From positions 62,001-126,000 of the forward strand of contig JBGCFR010000001.1 in NCBI GenBank assembly GCA_045107045.1: a stretch of 64,000 nucleotides of DNA, read 5' to 3'. Below are positions 8,031 through 17,255 of this stretch, piece by piece (position 1 is the first letter of the stretch; every line of letters starts with the position of its first letter). Made by a program: the position numbers and the translations under genes. The notes below the pieces were generated by a model, which saw only the letters and a program-made list of their open reading frames with translations, was not told the DNA's origin and ran no database searches. This DNA is from Putridiphycobacter sp045107045 (GTDB lineage: Bacteria > Bacteroidota > Bacteroidia > Flavobacteriales_D > Crocinitomicaceae).

Positions 8031-9593
8031 ATGAAAACGATTCTAACACTTGTCTTTTTTGTTTCTTCATTTTCTAATGCTCAGGGGATATATGAACTTA
8101 ACTTAGGGTTGTGTGACAGCATTCCTAACAACTTATATAAGCGTTCCAATTTAAAGTCACTGACTGTAGAAAACGGACAGGGCTATTGCCATTCGCCACT
8201 TAAAGTATTAAGTGGTGAGATTCGCAATCTTAAATCGCTAGAAACGTTAGTGTATAGCTACTACAGTTCTGTTTCAAAATTACCAACTGAAATTAAATAT
8301 CTTAAAAACTTAAAACATCTCACTGTTTCAGATATTATTGATGAAATAGGTGATATTTCAAGCTTAGAAACGCTTTCAATCACAGTTATTAATGGGAAGG
8401 AATTAGAAGATTTAAAAAGATTGTCATTTGAAAAGCTTGTCAATTTGGAGCGATTAAACATTTGGTTTTATGGCACTTATAAGCCTGGTGAAGTAGACGG
8501 ATTATTTCAAGACTTAGAGGTACTAACAACTTTAAAACACATTGGTTTAAGTAACATTAATGCCGACATTTTAGCTGAACTCCCCTCTCTACAAAATTTA
8601 GAATCTTTAAGTGTAAATGGTTTGAAAGGTGAATTGTGGTTAGAGTTTACCGGTTACCCGAAATTAATTTCGCTTGCCATTACAGGGGCATCTGATTTAA
8701 CTGAAATGCCTATTTCTATTTATAGTTTAAAGGATTTAACCAAATTATCGATTACTTCAACAAGTTTGGCCTCGGTACCAGAGGGCATTTCGAATTTAAA
8801 AAGATTAAAAAATTTAGACCTAACCTTTAATAAAATTAGTGATCTAGGCTCTGATTTCACTCAACTTTCACAGCTAGAAACACTTTCTTTTGGACGAAAC
8901 TTTAACCTAAAAGGACTACCTAATGACATTGGAAATTTAAAAAATCTGAAAAGAATAGCTTTACAGTCCTGTCAGTTGAACGAACTGCCAGAATCTATAG
9001 TGAACTTAAGTAATTTAGAGGTGTTATCGTTTCCAACAAACAACATCAAAATCCTACCTGCGGATTGGTCGAAACTAACAAAATTAGTGCGCTTAGATGC
9101 CGAACGAAATAAAATTGAAACCATTCCATCAAGTTTGTTAAAAGTAGAAAGCCTAGAATATTTGCAATTGGGCCATAATTGTTTAGAGGGCACTATTTTT
9201 GATTATAACTTATTGACAATAGGCGGGTTAAGGAATCTAAAGGTGCTGGATTTGGCCTATAATGATTTATTATCCTTGCCATATGATATTGGGTCATTAA
9301 GTCAATTAGAAGATTTAAACATTTACAACAATCAGATAAGAGAATTACCAGAAAGTATTGGTAAACTAGGCGGATTAAAGAGTCTTTCAATGAGTCATAA
9401 CCAGATTAAGAAGCTTCCAAAAAGTATGCGAAAAATGCGAATTTATGAATTTAGTTTACACAATAATGACTTTAAAAGTTTGACTAGTTTAACTGACCAT
9501 TTTCCAAAGGCAAAACGTATTTGGATAGATCAGAAATTTGAAAAAGAGTTGAGTAAGTTCTCACTTTTGGCGAGAGAGATTTATTATAGATAA
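8031..9593 (+). CDS. Secreted leucine-rich-repeat protein
   Basis: A 520-residue protein with an N-terminal signal peptide (about residues 1-18, ending SNAQG). It is followed by about fifteen leucine-rich repeats of roughly 23 residues with the LxxLxxLxLxxNxLxxLP pattern. The clearest copies run from about residue 225 to the end, for example IGNLKNLKRIAL and SIGKLGGLKSLSMSHNQI. The C-terminus (FSLLAREIYYR) has no T9SS sorting domain, membrane anchor or lipobox, so it is predicted to stay in the periplasm or leave by an unknown route. LRR proteins usually bind other proteins. The partner is unknown. Confidence 0.82.
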   Translation: MKTILTLVFFVSSFSNAQGIYELNLGLCDSIPNNLYKRSNLKSLTVENGQGYCHSPLKVLSGEIRNLKSLETLVYSYYSSVSKLPTEIKYLKNLKHLTVSDIIDEIGDISSLETLSITVINGKELEDLKRLSFEKLVNLERLNIWFYGTYKPGEVDGLFQDLEVLTTLKHIGLSNINADILAELPSLQNLESLSVNGLKGELWLEFTGYPKLISLAITGASDLTEMPISIYSLKDLTKLSITSTSLASVPEGISNLKRLKNLDLTFNKISDLGSDFTQLSQLETLSFGRNFNLKGLPNDIGNLKNLKRIALQSCQLNELPESIVNLSNLEVLSFPTNNIKILPADWSKLTKLVRLDAERNKIETIPSSLLKVESLEYLQLGHNCLEGTIFDYNLLTIGGLRNLKVLDLAYNDLLSLPYDIGSLSQLEDLNIYNNQIRELPESIGKLGGLKSLSMSHNQIKKLPKSMRKMRIYEFSLHNNDFKSLTSLTDHFPKAKRIWIDQKFEKELSKFSLLAREIYYR

Positions 9594-9639
9594 CCTCTAT
9601 TTAGAATGAATGAAAACAGATTTTTTATAGTCAAAGTTT

Positions 9640-10817
9640 TTAATTCAAAAAATATTCTGATTTAAAACTAATGGTGAAATCGGTAGATGTGCTTTGATGT
9701 ACTGTAAGATCTGCATCCAGTTGTTCAATCAAAATTTGTACTAATTCTAAACTTATAGATTTGTTTTTTTAGCCGTCGGATCGAACCCAATGCTAGTATC
9801 AGAATACTTTAGAATAATTTGATTTGACAATTCTAATAAGCTAATGTTGATAGATTTTATCTCTTTTTTAAAGCCTAGAGAGATAGATTGCGAAATTAGC
9901 TCACTAATTAATAGGCCCAGAAGAACCCCAAGGTCCAATGATATTTCATTGATTCGAATATCAAGATTGAGGTCAACTTTTTTCGAGTTATAATGAGAGA
10001 CAATCAAATAAGAACCTAGCTCATAAATGAAATCTTTTATTGGAATTTTTAAAACGTTGTTCTGAAAGTAGAGTTTTCCATGAATGTTGGCAAATGAATA
10101 TAATCGATTGACACAGGCACTGAAAACTCTTTTTTCGTGATCAGTTTCTGCATTATCAATTTGCATTTTAAGCAAACTGATAATAATTTGCATATTGTTT
10201 TTAACTCTGTGATGTACTTCTTGAATCAGTACTTCCTTCTCGTTTTCTTGCTGAAGAATTAAAGGGTTCAGTTTAATAACTGCGTCTGATTTAATTTTAA
10301 GCGCCACATTTAACTTTTGTTTTGCCTCTTCTTCTTTTTTAAGTGTACTAATTTTCACACTTAACATATTAGCAATAGTTGACAAAATATTGAAATCGTC
10401 TTGTGTATAAAACCCCACCTGTTGGTGCTCAGAATCTATCACACCAATCACTTTATCACCAATTAGTATAGGTATTGTAATTTCGGATTTTTTATTAGAA
10501 ATATCCGAAACATATCTTTTGTCAATACGTGTATTACCAACTATCTCCCCAATTTTATTTAAAAAACGTGTCCTACAATACCCTCTCCGGGTTTAAGTGC
10601 AATTGGGTTTTCAATGGGAAGGTTTGCTATTTGACCTAATACTTTTACTTGAACTAAAACGTTTTGTTTTATACAGGTAGATAACAAAGTCCTCATAACC
10701 TAATTTTGAAATGGCTTCGGAAATAACAAAATCCAAAGCTTCTTCTGTGTTTTTAGCTTCTATTAATCTTTTGGCGAACGCACTAATAATCTCTAAATAA
10801 CTAATTTCTGAATTCAC
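9640..10817 (-). pseudogene. GAF-HisKA_2 sensor histidine kinase, broken by three frameshifts
   Basis: Read on the minus strand, a start at 10817 begins an N-terminal GAF region. Near 10660 an extra A shifts the frame. The correct frame continues as YKQNVLVQVKVLGQIANLP, LKPGEGIVGHVFLNKI and so on. A T6 run at about 10561-10566 shifts it back, and the kinase part follows with the HisKA_2 histidine motif EVHHRVKNNMQ. Near 9762-9770 an A7 run causes a third shift, and past it the missing ATPase C-terminus can be read as SLELVQILIEQLDADL, ending at 9640. All three lesions are single-base changes in homopolymers. An intact gene would encode a cytoplasmic two-component kinase of about 390 residues. 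Confidence 0.8.
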
Positions 10818-10865
10818 CAGAATATTCTTTTAAAACGCGTCATTAGAAATATGTTTGTTTTTTTA

Positions 10866-12659
10866 TTAATCCAACTTCAATACCGCCAAAAAGGCTTCTT
10901 GAGGAATTTCTACGTTACCGACTTGACGCATTCGTTTTTTACCTTTTTTCTGCTTCTCCAAAAGTTTACGTTTACGTGAAATATCACCACCATAACACTT
11001 AGCAGTTACATCTTTCCGCAAAGCTTTAATGGTTTCTCTGGCAATGACTTTTGCACCAATAGCCGCTTGAATTGGAATTTCGAATTGCTGCCTTGGAATC
11101 AACTCCTTTAGTTTTAGACAAATCTTTTTTCCTAATTCGTAAGCATTTGACCGGTGAACTAGGGCAGAAAGTGCATCAACAGGGTCAGCATTTAACAATA
11201 AATCTAACTTAATTAAATCAGACCTCTGGTAACCAATAGGGTGATAATCAAAAGAGGCGTATCCCCTAGAGCATGATTTTAGTTTATCATAAAAATCGAA
11301 TACGATTTCACCTAGTGGCATTTCAAAAGTTAATTCAACTCTATTTTGGGTTAAATAAATCTGATTTTTTAAGTTTCCTCTTTTCGAAATACACAAACTC
11401 ATTACTTGCCCAATATAATCCGACTTTGTTATTATTTGAGCATTGATGTAAGGCTCTTCAATATAATCAACCTTTGAGGGGTCTGGTAATTCGCTAGGAT
11501 TATTAACAATTCTAGGCTCAGTTTCTTTTGGCATATAAGCCTTGTATGATACGTTTGGAACAGTTGTAATCACTGTCATATCAAATTCACGCTCTAAGCG
11601 TTCTTGGATAATTTCCATGTGTAGCATTCCTAAAAACCCACATCTAAATCCGAACCCTAATGCCGCTGACGATTCTGGTTCAAAAACCAATGAAGCGTCA
11701 TTAAGTTGTAATTTTTCTAATGAAGCTCTAAGTTCTTCATATTCATCAGTGTCAACAGGATAAACGCCTGCAAAAACCATAGGTTTTACATCTTCAAAAC
11801 CTTGTACCACATCTAAACATGGGTTTTCTTTTGTTGTAATCGTATCGCCAACTTTAACTTCGTTTGCTTGTTTAATACCTGAAATAATATAGCCTACATC
11901 ACCCGTTAAAACTTCCGTTCGTGGTTCCATATCCATTCTCAAAATACCAATTTCATCAGCATTATACTCTTTTTCAGTGTTCACAAATTTAACCCGATCA
12001 CCTTTTGAAATTTTACCGTTTAAAACTCTATAATAAGCAATAATGCCCCGGAATGAATTGAAAACTGAATCAAAAATCATGGCCTGTAACGGTGCTTCAG
12101 GATTTCCTTTTGGCGGCTCAATTCTGCTCACTATGGCATTTAATATATCCTGAATCCCTAAGCCTGTTTTACCACTGGCAGGAATCACATCATCAGGATT
12201 ACAGCCAATTAATTCAACAATTTGATCAGTTACTTCTTCTGGTTGAGCACCGGGCAAATCCATTTTATTTAGAATTGGAATAATTTCTAAATCATTTTCA
12301 AGTGCCAAGTATAAGTTTGAAATAGTTTGCGCTTCAATGCCTTGCGCAGCATCTACAATTAATAAAGCTCCTTCGCAAGCAGCAATTGATCTTGACACCT
12401 CATAAGAAAAATCAACATGCCCAGGTGTGTCAATCAAATTGAGAACGTATTTTTGACCATCAGAATGGGTATAATCCATTTGAATAGCATGTGATTTAAT
12501 GGTGATACCACGCTCACGTTCAATGTCCATATCATCCAATGCTTGGCTTTGCATATCACGATCTGAAATTGTATTAGTTGTTTGCAATAACCTATCGGCT
12601 AAGGTAGATTTACCATGGTCAATATGTGCTATGATACAAAAATTCCTGATGTGCTCCAT
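10866..12659 (-). CDS. lepA: Elongation factor 4 (LepA GTPase)
   Basis: A 597-residue translational GTPase of standard LepA length. The P-loop AHIDHGKSTLADRLL lies at residues 11-25, followed by RERGITIKSHA (switch region), DTPGHVDF (G3) and NKMDLP (G4). The LepA-specific C-terminus includes CYGGDISRKRKLLEKQKKGK near residue 560. It binds ribosomes and back-translocates or re-sets stalled complexes. A -7-like TATTTTTG lies only five bases upstream of the ATG (12664-12671), which would give an almost leaderless mRNA. Confidence 0.97.
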   Translation of the reverse strand: MEHIRNFCIIAHIDHGKSTLADRLLQTTNTISDRDMQSQALDDMDIERERGITIKSHAIQMDYTHSDGQKYVLNLIDTPGHVDFSYEVSRSIAACEGALLIVDAAQGIEAQTISNLYLALENDLEIIPILNKMDLPGAQPEEVTDQIVELIGCNPDDVIPASGKTGLGIQDILNAIVSRIEPPKGNPEAPLQAMIFDSVFNSFRGIIAYYRVLNGKISKGDRVKFVNTEKEYNADEIGILRMDMEPRTEVLTGDVGYIISGIKQANEVKVGDTITTKENPCLDVVQGFEDVKPMVFAGVYPVDTDEYEELRASLEKLQLNDASLVFEPESSAALGFGFRCGFLGMLHMEIIQERLEREFDMTVITTVPNVSYKAYMPKETEPRIVNNPSELPDPSKVDYIEEPYINAQIITKSDYIGQVMSLCISKRGNLKNQIYLTQNRVELTFEMPLGEIVFDFYDKLKSCSRGYASFDYHPIGYQRSDLIKLDLLLNADPVDALSALVHRSNAYELGKKICLKLKELIPRQQFEIPIQAAIGAKVIARETIKALRKDVTAKCYGGDISRKRKLLEKQKKGKKRMRQVGNVEIPQEAFLAVLKLD

Positions 12660-12663
12660 GGTG

Positions 12664-12671
12664 CAAAAATA
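12664..12671 (-). promoter_or_regulatory. Possible -7 promoter element for lepA
   Basis: On the minus strand TATTTTTG fits TAnnTTTG. It lies five bases before the start codon, and no clear -33 TTG is seen, so the call is weak. Confidence 0.3.
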
Positions 12672-12799
12672 AGCTATTTTTAGAATTATAAGCGTGCTTT
12701 AAATAAATTTGATGTTGAACATTTTTTTTAGATTGATTTGTGCTGTTAAATTATCTAAAATTGTAACGATTAGGTATTAACATTTTCATATTTTATAGA

Positions 12800-12807
12800 T
12801 AACTTTG
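12800..12807 (+). promoter_or_regulatory. -7 promoter element in front of the galE leader
   Basis: TAACTTTG matches the Bacteroidota -7 consensus TAnnTTTG exactly. It lies about 100 bases before galE and about 40 bases before a strong terminator hairpin. No good -33 TTG is visible at the usual distance. Confidence 0.4.
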
Positions 12808-12812
12808 AAATG

Positions 12813-12880
12813 TGAAATGAATTTTATAATTCATGGATTTTGGGTTAAAGGCGGTACAATTTTATTGTACCGCCTTTTTT
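12813..12880 (+). ncRNA. Candidate short leader/sRNA ending at an intrinsic terminator
   Basis: Transcription from the TAACTTTG element at 12800 should start near 12813 and stop at the terminator ending at 12880, giving an RNA of about 67 bases. It would contain a 7-bp hairpin ATGAATT/AATTCAT at 12817-12834 and the terminator stem. No other plus-strand gene lies upstream that the terminator could serve, because lepA runs the other way. It could be a stable small RNA or an attenuated leader of galE. Confidence 0.35.
12847..12880 (+). terminator. Strong intrinsic terminator upstream of galE
   Basis: A perfect 14-bp stem (left arm 12847-12860 containing AAAGGCGGTACAAT, right arm 12864-12877) with a 3-base loop, followed by T residues to 12880. 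It is the best terminator in the window, and it lies in the galE 5' region rather than after a gene. Confidence 0.8.
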
Positions 12881-12883
12881 AGT

Positions 12884-12891
12884 TACTTTTG
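12884..12891 (+). promoter_or_regulatory. -7 promoter element for galE
   Basis: TACTTTTG fits TAnnTTTG and lies just after the terminator and 16 bases before the galE ATG at 12908. A TTG at 12865-12867 inside the terminator stem could serve as -33, with a slightly short 16-base spacer. Confidence 0.45.
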
Positions 12892-12907
12892 TGTAAACAC
12901 TTTAAAC

Positions 12908-13930
12908 ATGGATGAGGTTTTAGTAACTGGGGGTTCAGGGTATATTGGTTCACATACTGTAGTTGAGCTCATAAATGCTGGTTATCAACCAATAGTAGTA
13001 GATGATTTCAGAAATTCTAAACCGTTTATTTTAGATCGGTTGGCTGAAATCACAAATCAAGCAATTATTCACTATCCTGTAAATTGTAATGATAAAAAGG
13101 CTATTCAAAGTGTTTTTAAATTGCATCCAAAAATAAAAAGTGTCATTCATTTTGCTGCTGACAAAGCGGTTGGTGAGTCAGTTGATTTACCATTAAAGTA
13201 TTACCAAAATAATTTAAACTCATTGACCGTAATTTTGGACGTCATGCATGAGTTTAGAGTTCCTCATTTAGTTTTCTCTTCATCATGCACAGTTTATGGA
13301 GAGCCAGATCAACCTATAGTTAATGAACAAATTCCAATTCAGCAAGCTACTTCGCCTTATGGTGATACGAAAATAATAGGTGAAAAAATTATAGAATTTA
13401 CCGCTAAAGCACAACAATCTTTTAATTCGGCTCTTTTGCGATACTTTAATCCAATTGGTGCACATGAATCCGGTTTAATAGGGGAGCTCCCACAGGGGAT
13501 TCCAAATAATTTGGTGCCATACCTAACGCAGACCGCGAAAGGTATCAGAAAAGAATTGACAGTTTATGGTAACGATTATCCTACTGCTGATGGCACCTGT
13601 ATTAGAGATTACATCCATGTAGTAGATTTAGCTAAAGCTCACGTTAAGGCGATTAGTTGGTTAAAAAAAAGTGAGGTGGGTGCAGTAGAAGCATTTAATA
13701 TTGGAACTGGGAAGGGCAGCTCTGTCAAAGAAATTATTGATACGTTTGCGGCAGTAAATCAAATTGATGTACCACATACTTATGGAGCACGGCGAGAAGG
13801 AGATGTGATTCAAATTTACGCCAATCCTAATAAGGCAAAAAATGAATTGGAGTGGGAAGCAAAGTATACACTGGCTGATTCATTAAAACATGCTTGGGCT
13901 TGGGAAAAAAATATCGAAAACTATGCATAA
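12908..13930 (+). CDS. galE: UDP-glucose 4-epimerase
   Basis: A 340-residue SDR-family protein. The start is set at ATG 12908 because the NAD-binding GGSGYIGSH then falls at residues 8-16, as in the family. An in-frame ATG at 12833 would add 25 residues read through a terminator hairpin. The catalytic Tyr151 and Lys155 sit in SPYGDTK, with Ser124-126 in FSSSCTVYG. It interconverts UDP-glucose and UDP-galactose, supplying surface polysaccharide or lipooligosaccharide precursors. It overlaps the next gene by eight bases. Confidence 0.94.
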   Translation: MDEVLVTGGSGYIGSHTVVELINAGYQPIVVDDFRNSKPFILDRLAEITNQAIIHYPVNCNDKKAIQSVFKLHPKIKSVIHFAADKAVGESVDLPLKYYQNNLNSLTVILDVMHEFRVPHLVFSSSCTVYGEPDQPIVNEQIPIQQATSPYGDTKIIGEKIIEFTAKAQQSFNSALLRYFNPIGAHESGLIGELPQGIPNNLVPYLTQTAKGIRKELTVYGNDYPTADGTCIRDYIHVVDLAKAHVKAISWLKKSEVGAVEAFNIGTGKGSSVKEIIDTFAAVNQIDVPHTYGARREGDVIQIYANPNKAKNELEWEAKYTLADSLKHAWAWEKNIENYA

Positions 13931-14675
13931 AGTATTCTTAATTATATGCTTATTTGTTTCGATAACAATAGGTTTTACTCAGAATAGTTATGAGAAACCT
14001 TATGATAAGTTAGATAGAAAACCTGGTTTAATGCGCCACTATACCCTAGTTCAACCGAGCGAAACATCATCCGAGCGATTTGATAGATTGAATACTGATT
14101 TTTTTTTTAATAATTGGATTGGCAATACCAATGGTGTCGAAACAAAGTTTTATGCCATAGGTCATGGCATAAATCTGATGTTTGATATTCCTTTTTCTAA
14201 AAAATCACGATTTGGAATAGCAATTGGTTTAGGTTATACGCATTATAATATTCGACATGATGGAGACTTTAGGTTATTGCCTGATAATCCAACTTTAACA
14301 CTTGATCCAGATTATAGCTATTTGGCACCCCATAATGGCATTGATAGATGGATTAACAGAACAGTTTTTAATCAAGTAGATGTTCCTTTTGAGTTTAGAA
14401 TTAGATCAAGAAAAGAACGAAAGAAGTTCAAGTTTTATCCAGGATTTAAGTTAGGGTATATATTTGACACCTTTGAGAAGTGGAGAATAGGAAAATATGA
14501 ATACAAAACATTTAACTTTCCAGATGTGAATAGGTTGCAGTATGGTCCAACTTTGCGCTTTGGATTTAATAATGTCTTTTTATTCGGTTCTTATAATCTA
14601 ACCTATCTTTTTTCTAATAAAAATAGTACGGAGTTAAACTTATTTTCAGTTGGTGTAAGTATAGGTTGGTTTTAA
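13923..14675 (+). CDS. Outer-membrane beta-barrel protein
   Basis: The start is taken at ATG 13923, where a signal peptide begins (MHKVFLIICLFVSITIGF, then TQ). This gives 250 residues. The mature protein shows alternating aromatic strands ending in a C-terminal Trp-Phe (SVGVSIGWF), typical of a small outer-membrane barrel of the PorT/OmpW-like size class. It starts eight bases inside the end of galE, so the two are probably translated from one mRNA. The role is unknown. Confidence 0.75.
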   Translation: MHKVFLIICLFVSITIGFTQNSYEKPYDKLDRKPGLMRHYTLVQPSETSSERFDRLNTDFFFNNWIGNTNGVETKFYAIGHGINLMFDIPFSKKSRFGIAIGLGYTHYNIRHDGDFRLLPDNPTLTLDPDYSYLAPHNGIDRWINRTVFNQVDVPFEFRIRSRKERKKFKFYPGFKLGYIFDTFEKWRIGKYEYKTFNFPDVNRLQYGPTLRFGFNNVFLFGSYNLTYLFSNKNSTELNLFSVGVSIGWF

Positions 14676-14731
14676 CCAAAATTAATACACCCAAAAATGC
14701 TTAAAAAAAATTTCTTACGTCTAAAAAAAGA

Positions 14732-14739
14732 TATCTTTG
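14732..14739 (+). promoter_or_regulatory. -7 promoter element for the polyprenyl diphosphate synthase gene
   Basis: TATCTTTG matches TAnnTTTG exactly and lies nine bases before the ATG at 14749, which predicts a very short leader. No -33 TTG is clear. Confidence 0.45.
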
Positions 14740-14748
14740 TACAACCCC

Positions 14749-15726
14749 ATGGTAACTGTAAAAGAGATAAAGACAAGCGTAAAAGATGAAATGAAAATCT
14801 TTGAACAAAAGTTCCAAGAGTCTATGGAATCTGATGCGCCACTTTTAAATAAAATTACGCATTATGTTGTAAAGCGTAAGGGTAAACAAATGCGCCCAAT
14901 GTTCGTGTTTTTGGTGGCTAAAATGCTAGGTGGGGAAGTTAAAGATAAAACGTATAGAGCAGCTTCATTAATTGAATTATTGCATACCGCCACTTTGGTT
15001 CATGATGATGTTGTTGATGATGCGAATGAAAGACGTGGTTTCTTCTCGGTAAATGCACTTTGGAAAAATAAAATTGCAGTATTGGTGGGTGATTATTTAT
15101 TATCACAGGGTCTACTAATGTCAGTTGACAATAACGAATTTGATTTACTTAAAATTGTAACTGTTCCTGTAAAGGAAATGATTGAAGGAGAGCTTTTGCA
15201 ATATGAAAAGGCGCGTAAACTGGATATAACAGAAGATGTTTACTTTGAAGTAATTCGAAAGAAAACAGCTTCTTTAATTGCAGCCTGCTGTGCAGCCGGG
15301 GCTACTTCGGTAACTGAAGATGAAGAAGTAGTTAAAACCATGAAGAAATTCGGAGAATTAGTAGGGCTGGCTTTTCAAATAAAGGATGATATTTTTGATT
15401 ACGGAGATGATGAAACTGTTGGGAAACCAACTGGGAATGATATTAGAGAGCAAAAAATGACTTTGCCTCTGATCTACGTGCTAAATACAGGGCCAATTGA
15501 GGTCAAAAGACAATTAGTCAAAATTGTTAAAAAGCATAATGAAAATTCGGTTAAAGTTAAAGAAGCCATCAAGCTTGTTATCGATCACGGTGGTATTTCA
15601 TATGCAAGACAAAAAATGAATATAATCAAAGAGGAAGCCATTGCCTTATTGAAAGATTTTCCTGATAATGAGCATAAAAGGATTCTTTTAGGCTTAGTTG
15701 AATATACAGTTAAAAGAGTAAAATAA
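14749..15726 (+). CDS. Polyprenyl diphosphate synthase
   Basis: A 325-residue trans-prenyltransferase. The ATG at 14749 is preferred to a TTG at 14737 because it follows directly on a -7 promoter element. The first aspartate-rich motif DDVVDD is at residues 86-91, and the second, KDDIFD (Asp213, Asp214, Asp217), matches the family. KRKGKQMRP near residue 42 binds isopentenyl diphosphate. It elongates farnesyl or geranylgeranyl diphosphate to the side chain of menaquinone, and the exact chain length cannot be read. It overlaps the next gene by one base (TAATG). Confidence 0.93.
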   Translation: MVTVKEIKTSVKDEMKIFEQKFQESMESDAPLLNKITHYVVKRKGKQMRPMFVFLVAKMLGGEVKDKTYRAASLIELLHTATLVHDDVVDDANERRGFFSVNALWKNKIAVLVGDYLLSQGLLMSVDNNEFDLLKIVTVPVKEMIEGELLQYEKARKLDITEDVYFEVIRKKTASLIAACCAAGATSVTEDEEVVKTMKKFGELVGLAFQIKDDIFDYGDDETVGKPTGNDIREQKMTLPLIYVLNTGPIEVKRQLVKIVKKHNENSVKVKEAIKLVIDHGGISYARQKMNIIKEEAIALLKDFPDNEHKRILLGLVEYTVKRVK

Positions 15727-16133
15727 TGATGATGAAGCAGTTTTTGTATTTATGTTTTATGATATTCTTAATGATGGCCTGCAATTCGAATGGTAATGAT
15801 TCGAATTCAGTTTCAGACCAATCAAATGAGATAAAAGAGCAGACTCACCAAACAGGATTATACCAAGAGCATTATGATAACGGGCAATTAAAAATGACCG
15901 GTAATTTAGATAATGACGGATTAAAAAAAGGAGTTTGGACGAGTTATTTTGAGAATGGACAAAAGAATAGCGAATCTAACTTTTTGAGAGGAATTAATAC
16001 CGGGTACTCTATGGTTTGGTATCCGAATGGGAATGTTAGATATTTTGGTGATTATAAAGATGGAGAGAGGACTGGAGAGTGGGTTTTCTATAGCGAGAAT
16101 GGAGAAGTAGCTAAGAAGGAATCATTCGATTGA
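15726..16133 (+). CDS. MORN-repeat lipoprotein
   Basis: A 135-residue protein with a short hydrophobic signal and lipobox (LMMAC). After it come at least four MORN-like units: HYDNGQLKMTG, YFENGQKNSES, WYPNGNVRYFG and FYSENGEVAKK. Such YwqK-like proteins are common and uncharacterised in Bacteroidota. Three adjacent ATG codons (15726, 15729, 15732) are possible starts. The 3' end overlaps the convergent glycosyltransferase gene by 12 bases. Confidence 0.78.
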   Translation: MMMKQFLYLCFMIFLMMACNSNGNDSNSVSDQSNEIKEQTHQTGLYQEHYDNGQLKMTGNLDNDGLKKGVWTSYFENGQKNSESNFLRGINTGYSMVWYPNGNVRYFGDYKDGERTGEWVFYSENGEVAKKESFD

Positions 16134-17255
16134 TGCAATAATTCTCGCGGTTTCAATTGCGTTTAATTCATTGTTAAACGTTTTTAGAAATTTTTCTTTT
16201 CGATCCCAAAACATTTTTTCAGAAAACATTGATGACATTTTACTTTCGAAAATGTCGAGTATTATTTTCGGATCATCCTCAATTGTACACAAGTTTTTAA
16301 ACATACCATCATCATCCATTTTTGAATTAATAATAATGTGCTTTCCTATAGCTAAAGCATGTAGTAATTTAAGTTTTATCCCAGTTTGTTGATTAGTGAA
16401 GAGTAAATTAACTTGCGCTTTTTCTATCAAGACATTCATGTCTTCTTGCTCCGGATTTGAAATTAGCTCAAGATTGTCAAATTGGCTCACAATATTGACT
16501 ATTTTTTCAGAAGGATCTTTACCTGCAATAACAATTTTGTGTTTGGTATTTGGTACAATGTATTTGGCTATAAATTTAACGGTTTCAATATTTTCTCCAA
16601 CACTCAAATTACCCTGAAAAAGGCCATATGTAGACTTCATTTCAAATCCAAGACTTCTTTCTTTAAATCTAAAGAATGGAGGTGAATGAAAGGTTGGTGC
16701 ATACTTTTCAAAATGAAGGATATCCATTTTCGCTATTGATAGGATGGCTTGCGCATGTCTCAACTCTTGTTCGTATTTTTCAAGTTTTTTAGCTTCCCAT
16801 AAAAAATATTGCTTTTTTAATTTGTTTGATTCTACATTGGCAAGGCCTCTATAATAGTTGTGTTCAATATTATGTGTTCTGACTATTTTAGTTCGTTTTT
16901 TAAGTGAAGAGTGGTTTAAATAAAAGCAAGTTTGTAATCCGCTAAATATAATTGGGGAATCGTCTTTCAACAAATTTTCAAGTAAATTTTTATCACTTCT
17001 TGTAGCGACAATAAATGGCAGCTTACTTAATAATAATTTGCCAATATTTTTTTTCCTATGGTAATAAATAACAGTATCCGCAAATTGATCCAACTGATTT
17101 GATGGAGGATTATTGCCATCATAGTAAAAACAATGATATGTTATTTTTACCCCAATTTGATGCAAAGCCTTTAGTTGAAAATATAAATCTATTACGCCAC
17201 CGTAATTAGGGGGGAATGGCACATCAAATGCAACAATATGTATGTGCTTATCCAT
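16122..17255 (-). CDS. Glycosyltransferase, GT4-like
   Basis: A 377-residue two-domain GT-B-fold protein. The N-terminal half starts IHIVAFDVPFPPNYGG, with the glycine-rich acceptor loop typical of GT4 proteins. The C-terminal half contains YGLFQGNLSVGENIETVKFI and GIKLKLLHALAIGKHIIIN, which match the nucleotide-sugar-binding region. It probably adds a sugar in surface polysaccharide or glycolipid synthesis. The donor is unknown. It is the second gene of a pair, overlapping the upstream glycosyltransferase by eight bases. Confidence 0.82.
   Translation of the reverse strand: MDKHIHIVAFDVPFPPNYGGVIDLYFQLKALHQIGVKITYHCFYYDGNNPPSNQLDQFADTVIYYHRKKNIGKLLLSKLPFIVATRSDKNLLENLLKDDSPIIFSGLQTCFYLNHSSLKKRTKIVRTHNIEHNYYRGLANVESNKLKKQYFLWEAKKLEKYEQELRHAQAILSIAKMDILHFEKYAPTFHSPPFFRFKERSLGFEMKSTYGLFQGNLSVGENIETVKFIAKYIVPNTKHKIVIAGKDPSEKIVNIVSQFDNLELISNPEQEDMNVLIEKAQVNLLFTNQQTGIKLKLLHALAIGKHIIINSKMDDDGMFKNLCTIEDDPKIILDIFESKMSSMFSEKMFWDRKEKFLKTFNNELNAIETARIIASIE

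Noticed and set aside
10611..10817. Short GAF-like ORF as an independent gene
   Set aside because: It is the first fragment of the kinase pseudogene. The frame continues after one base is removed.
12833..12907. In-frame upstream ATG that would extend GalE by 25 residues
   Set aside because: The extension is read through a strong terminator hairpin, and the NAD-binding motif would lie too far from the N-terminus.
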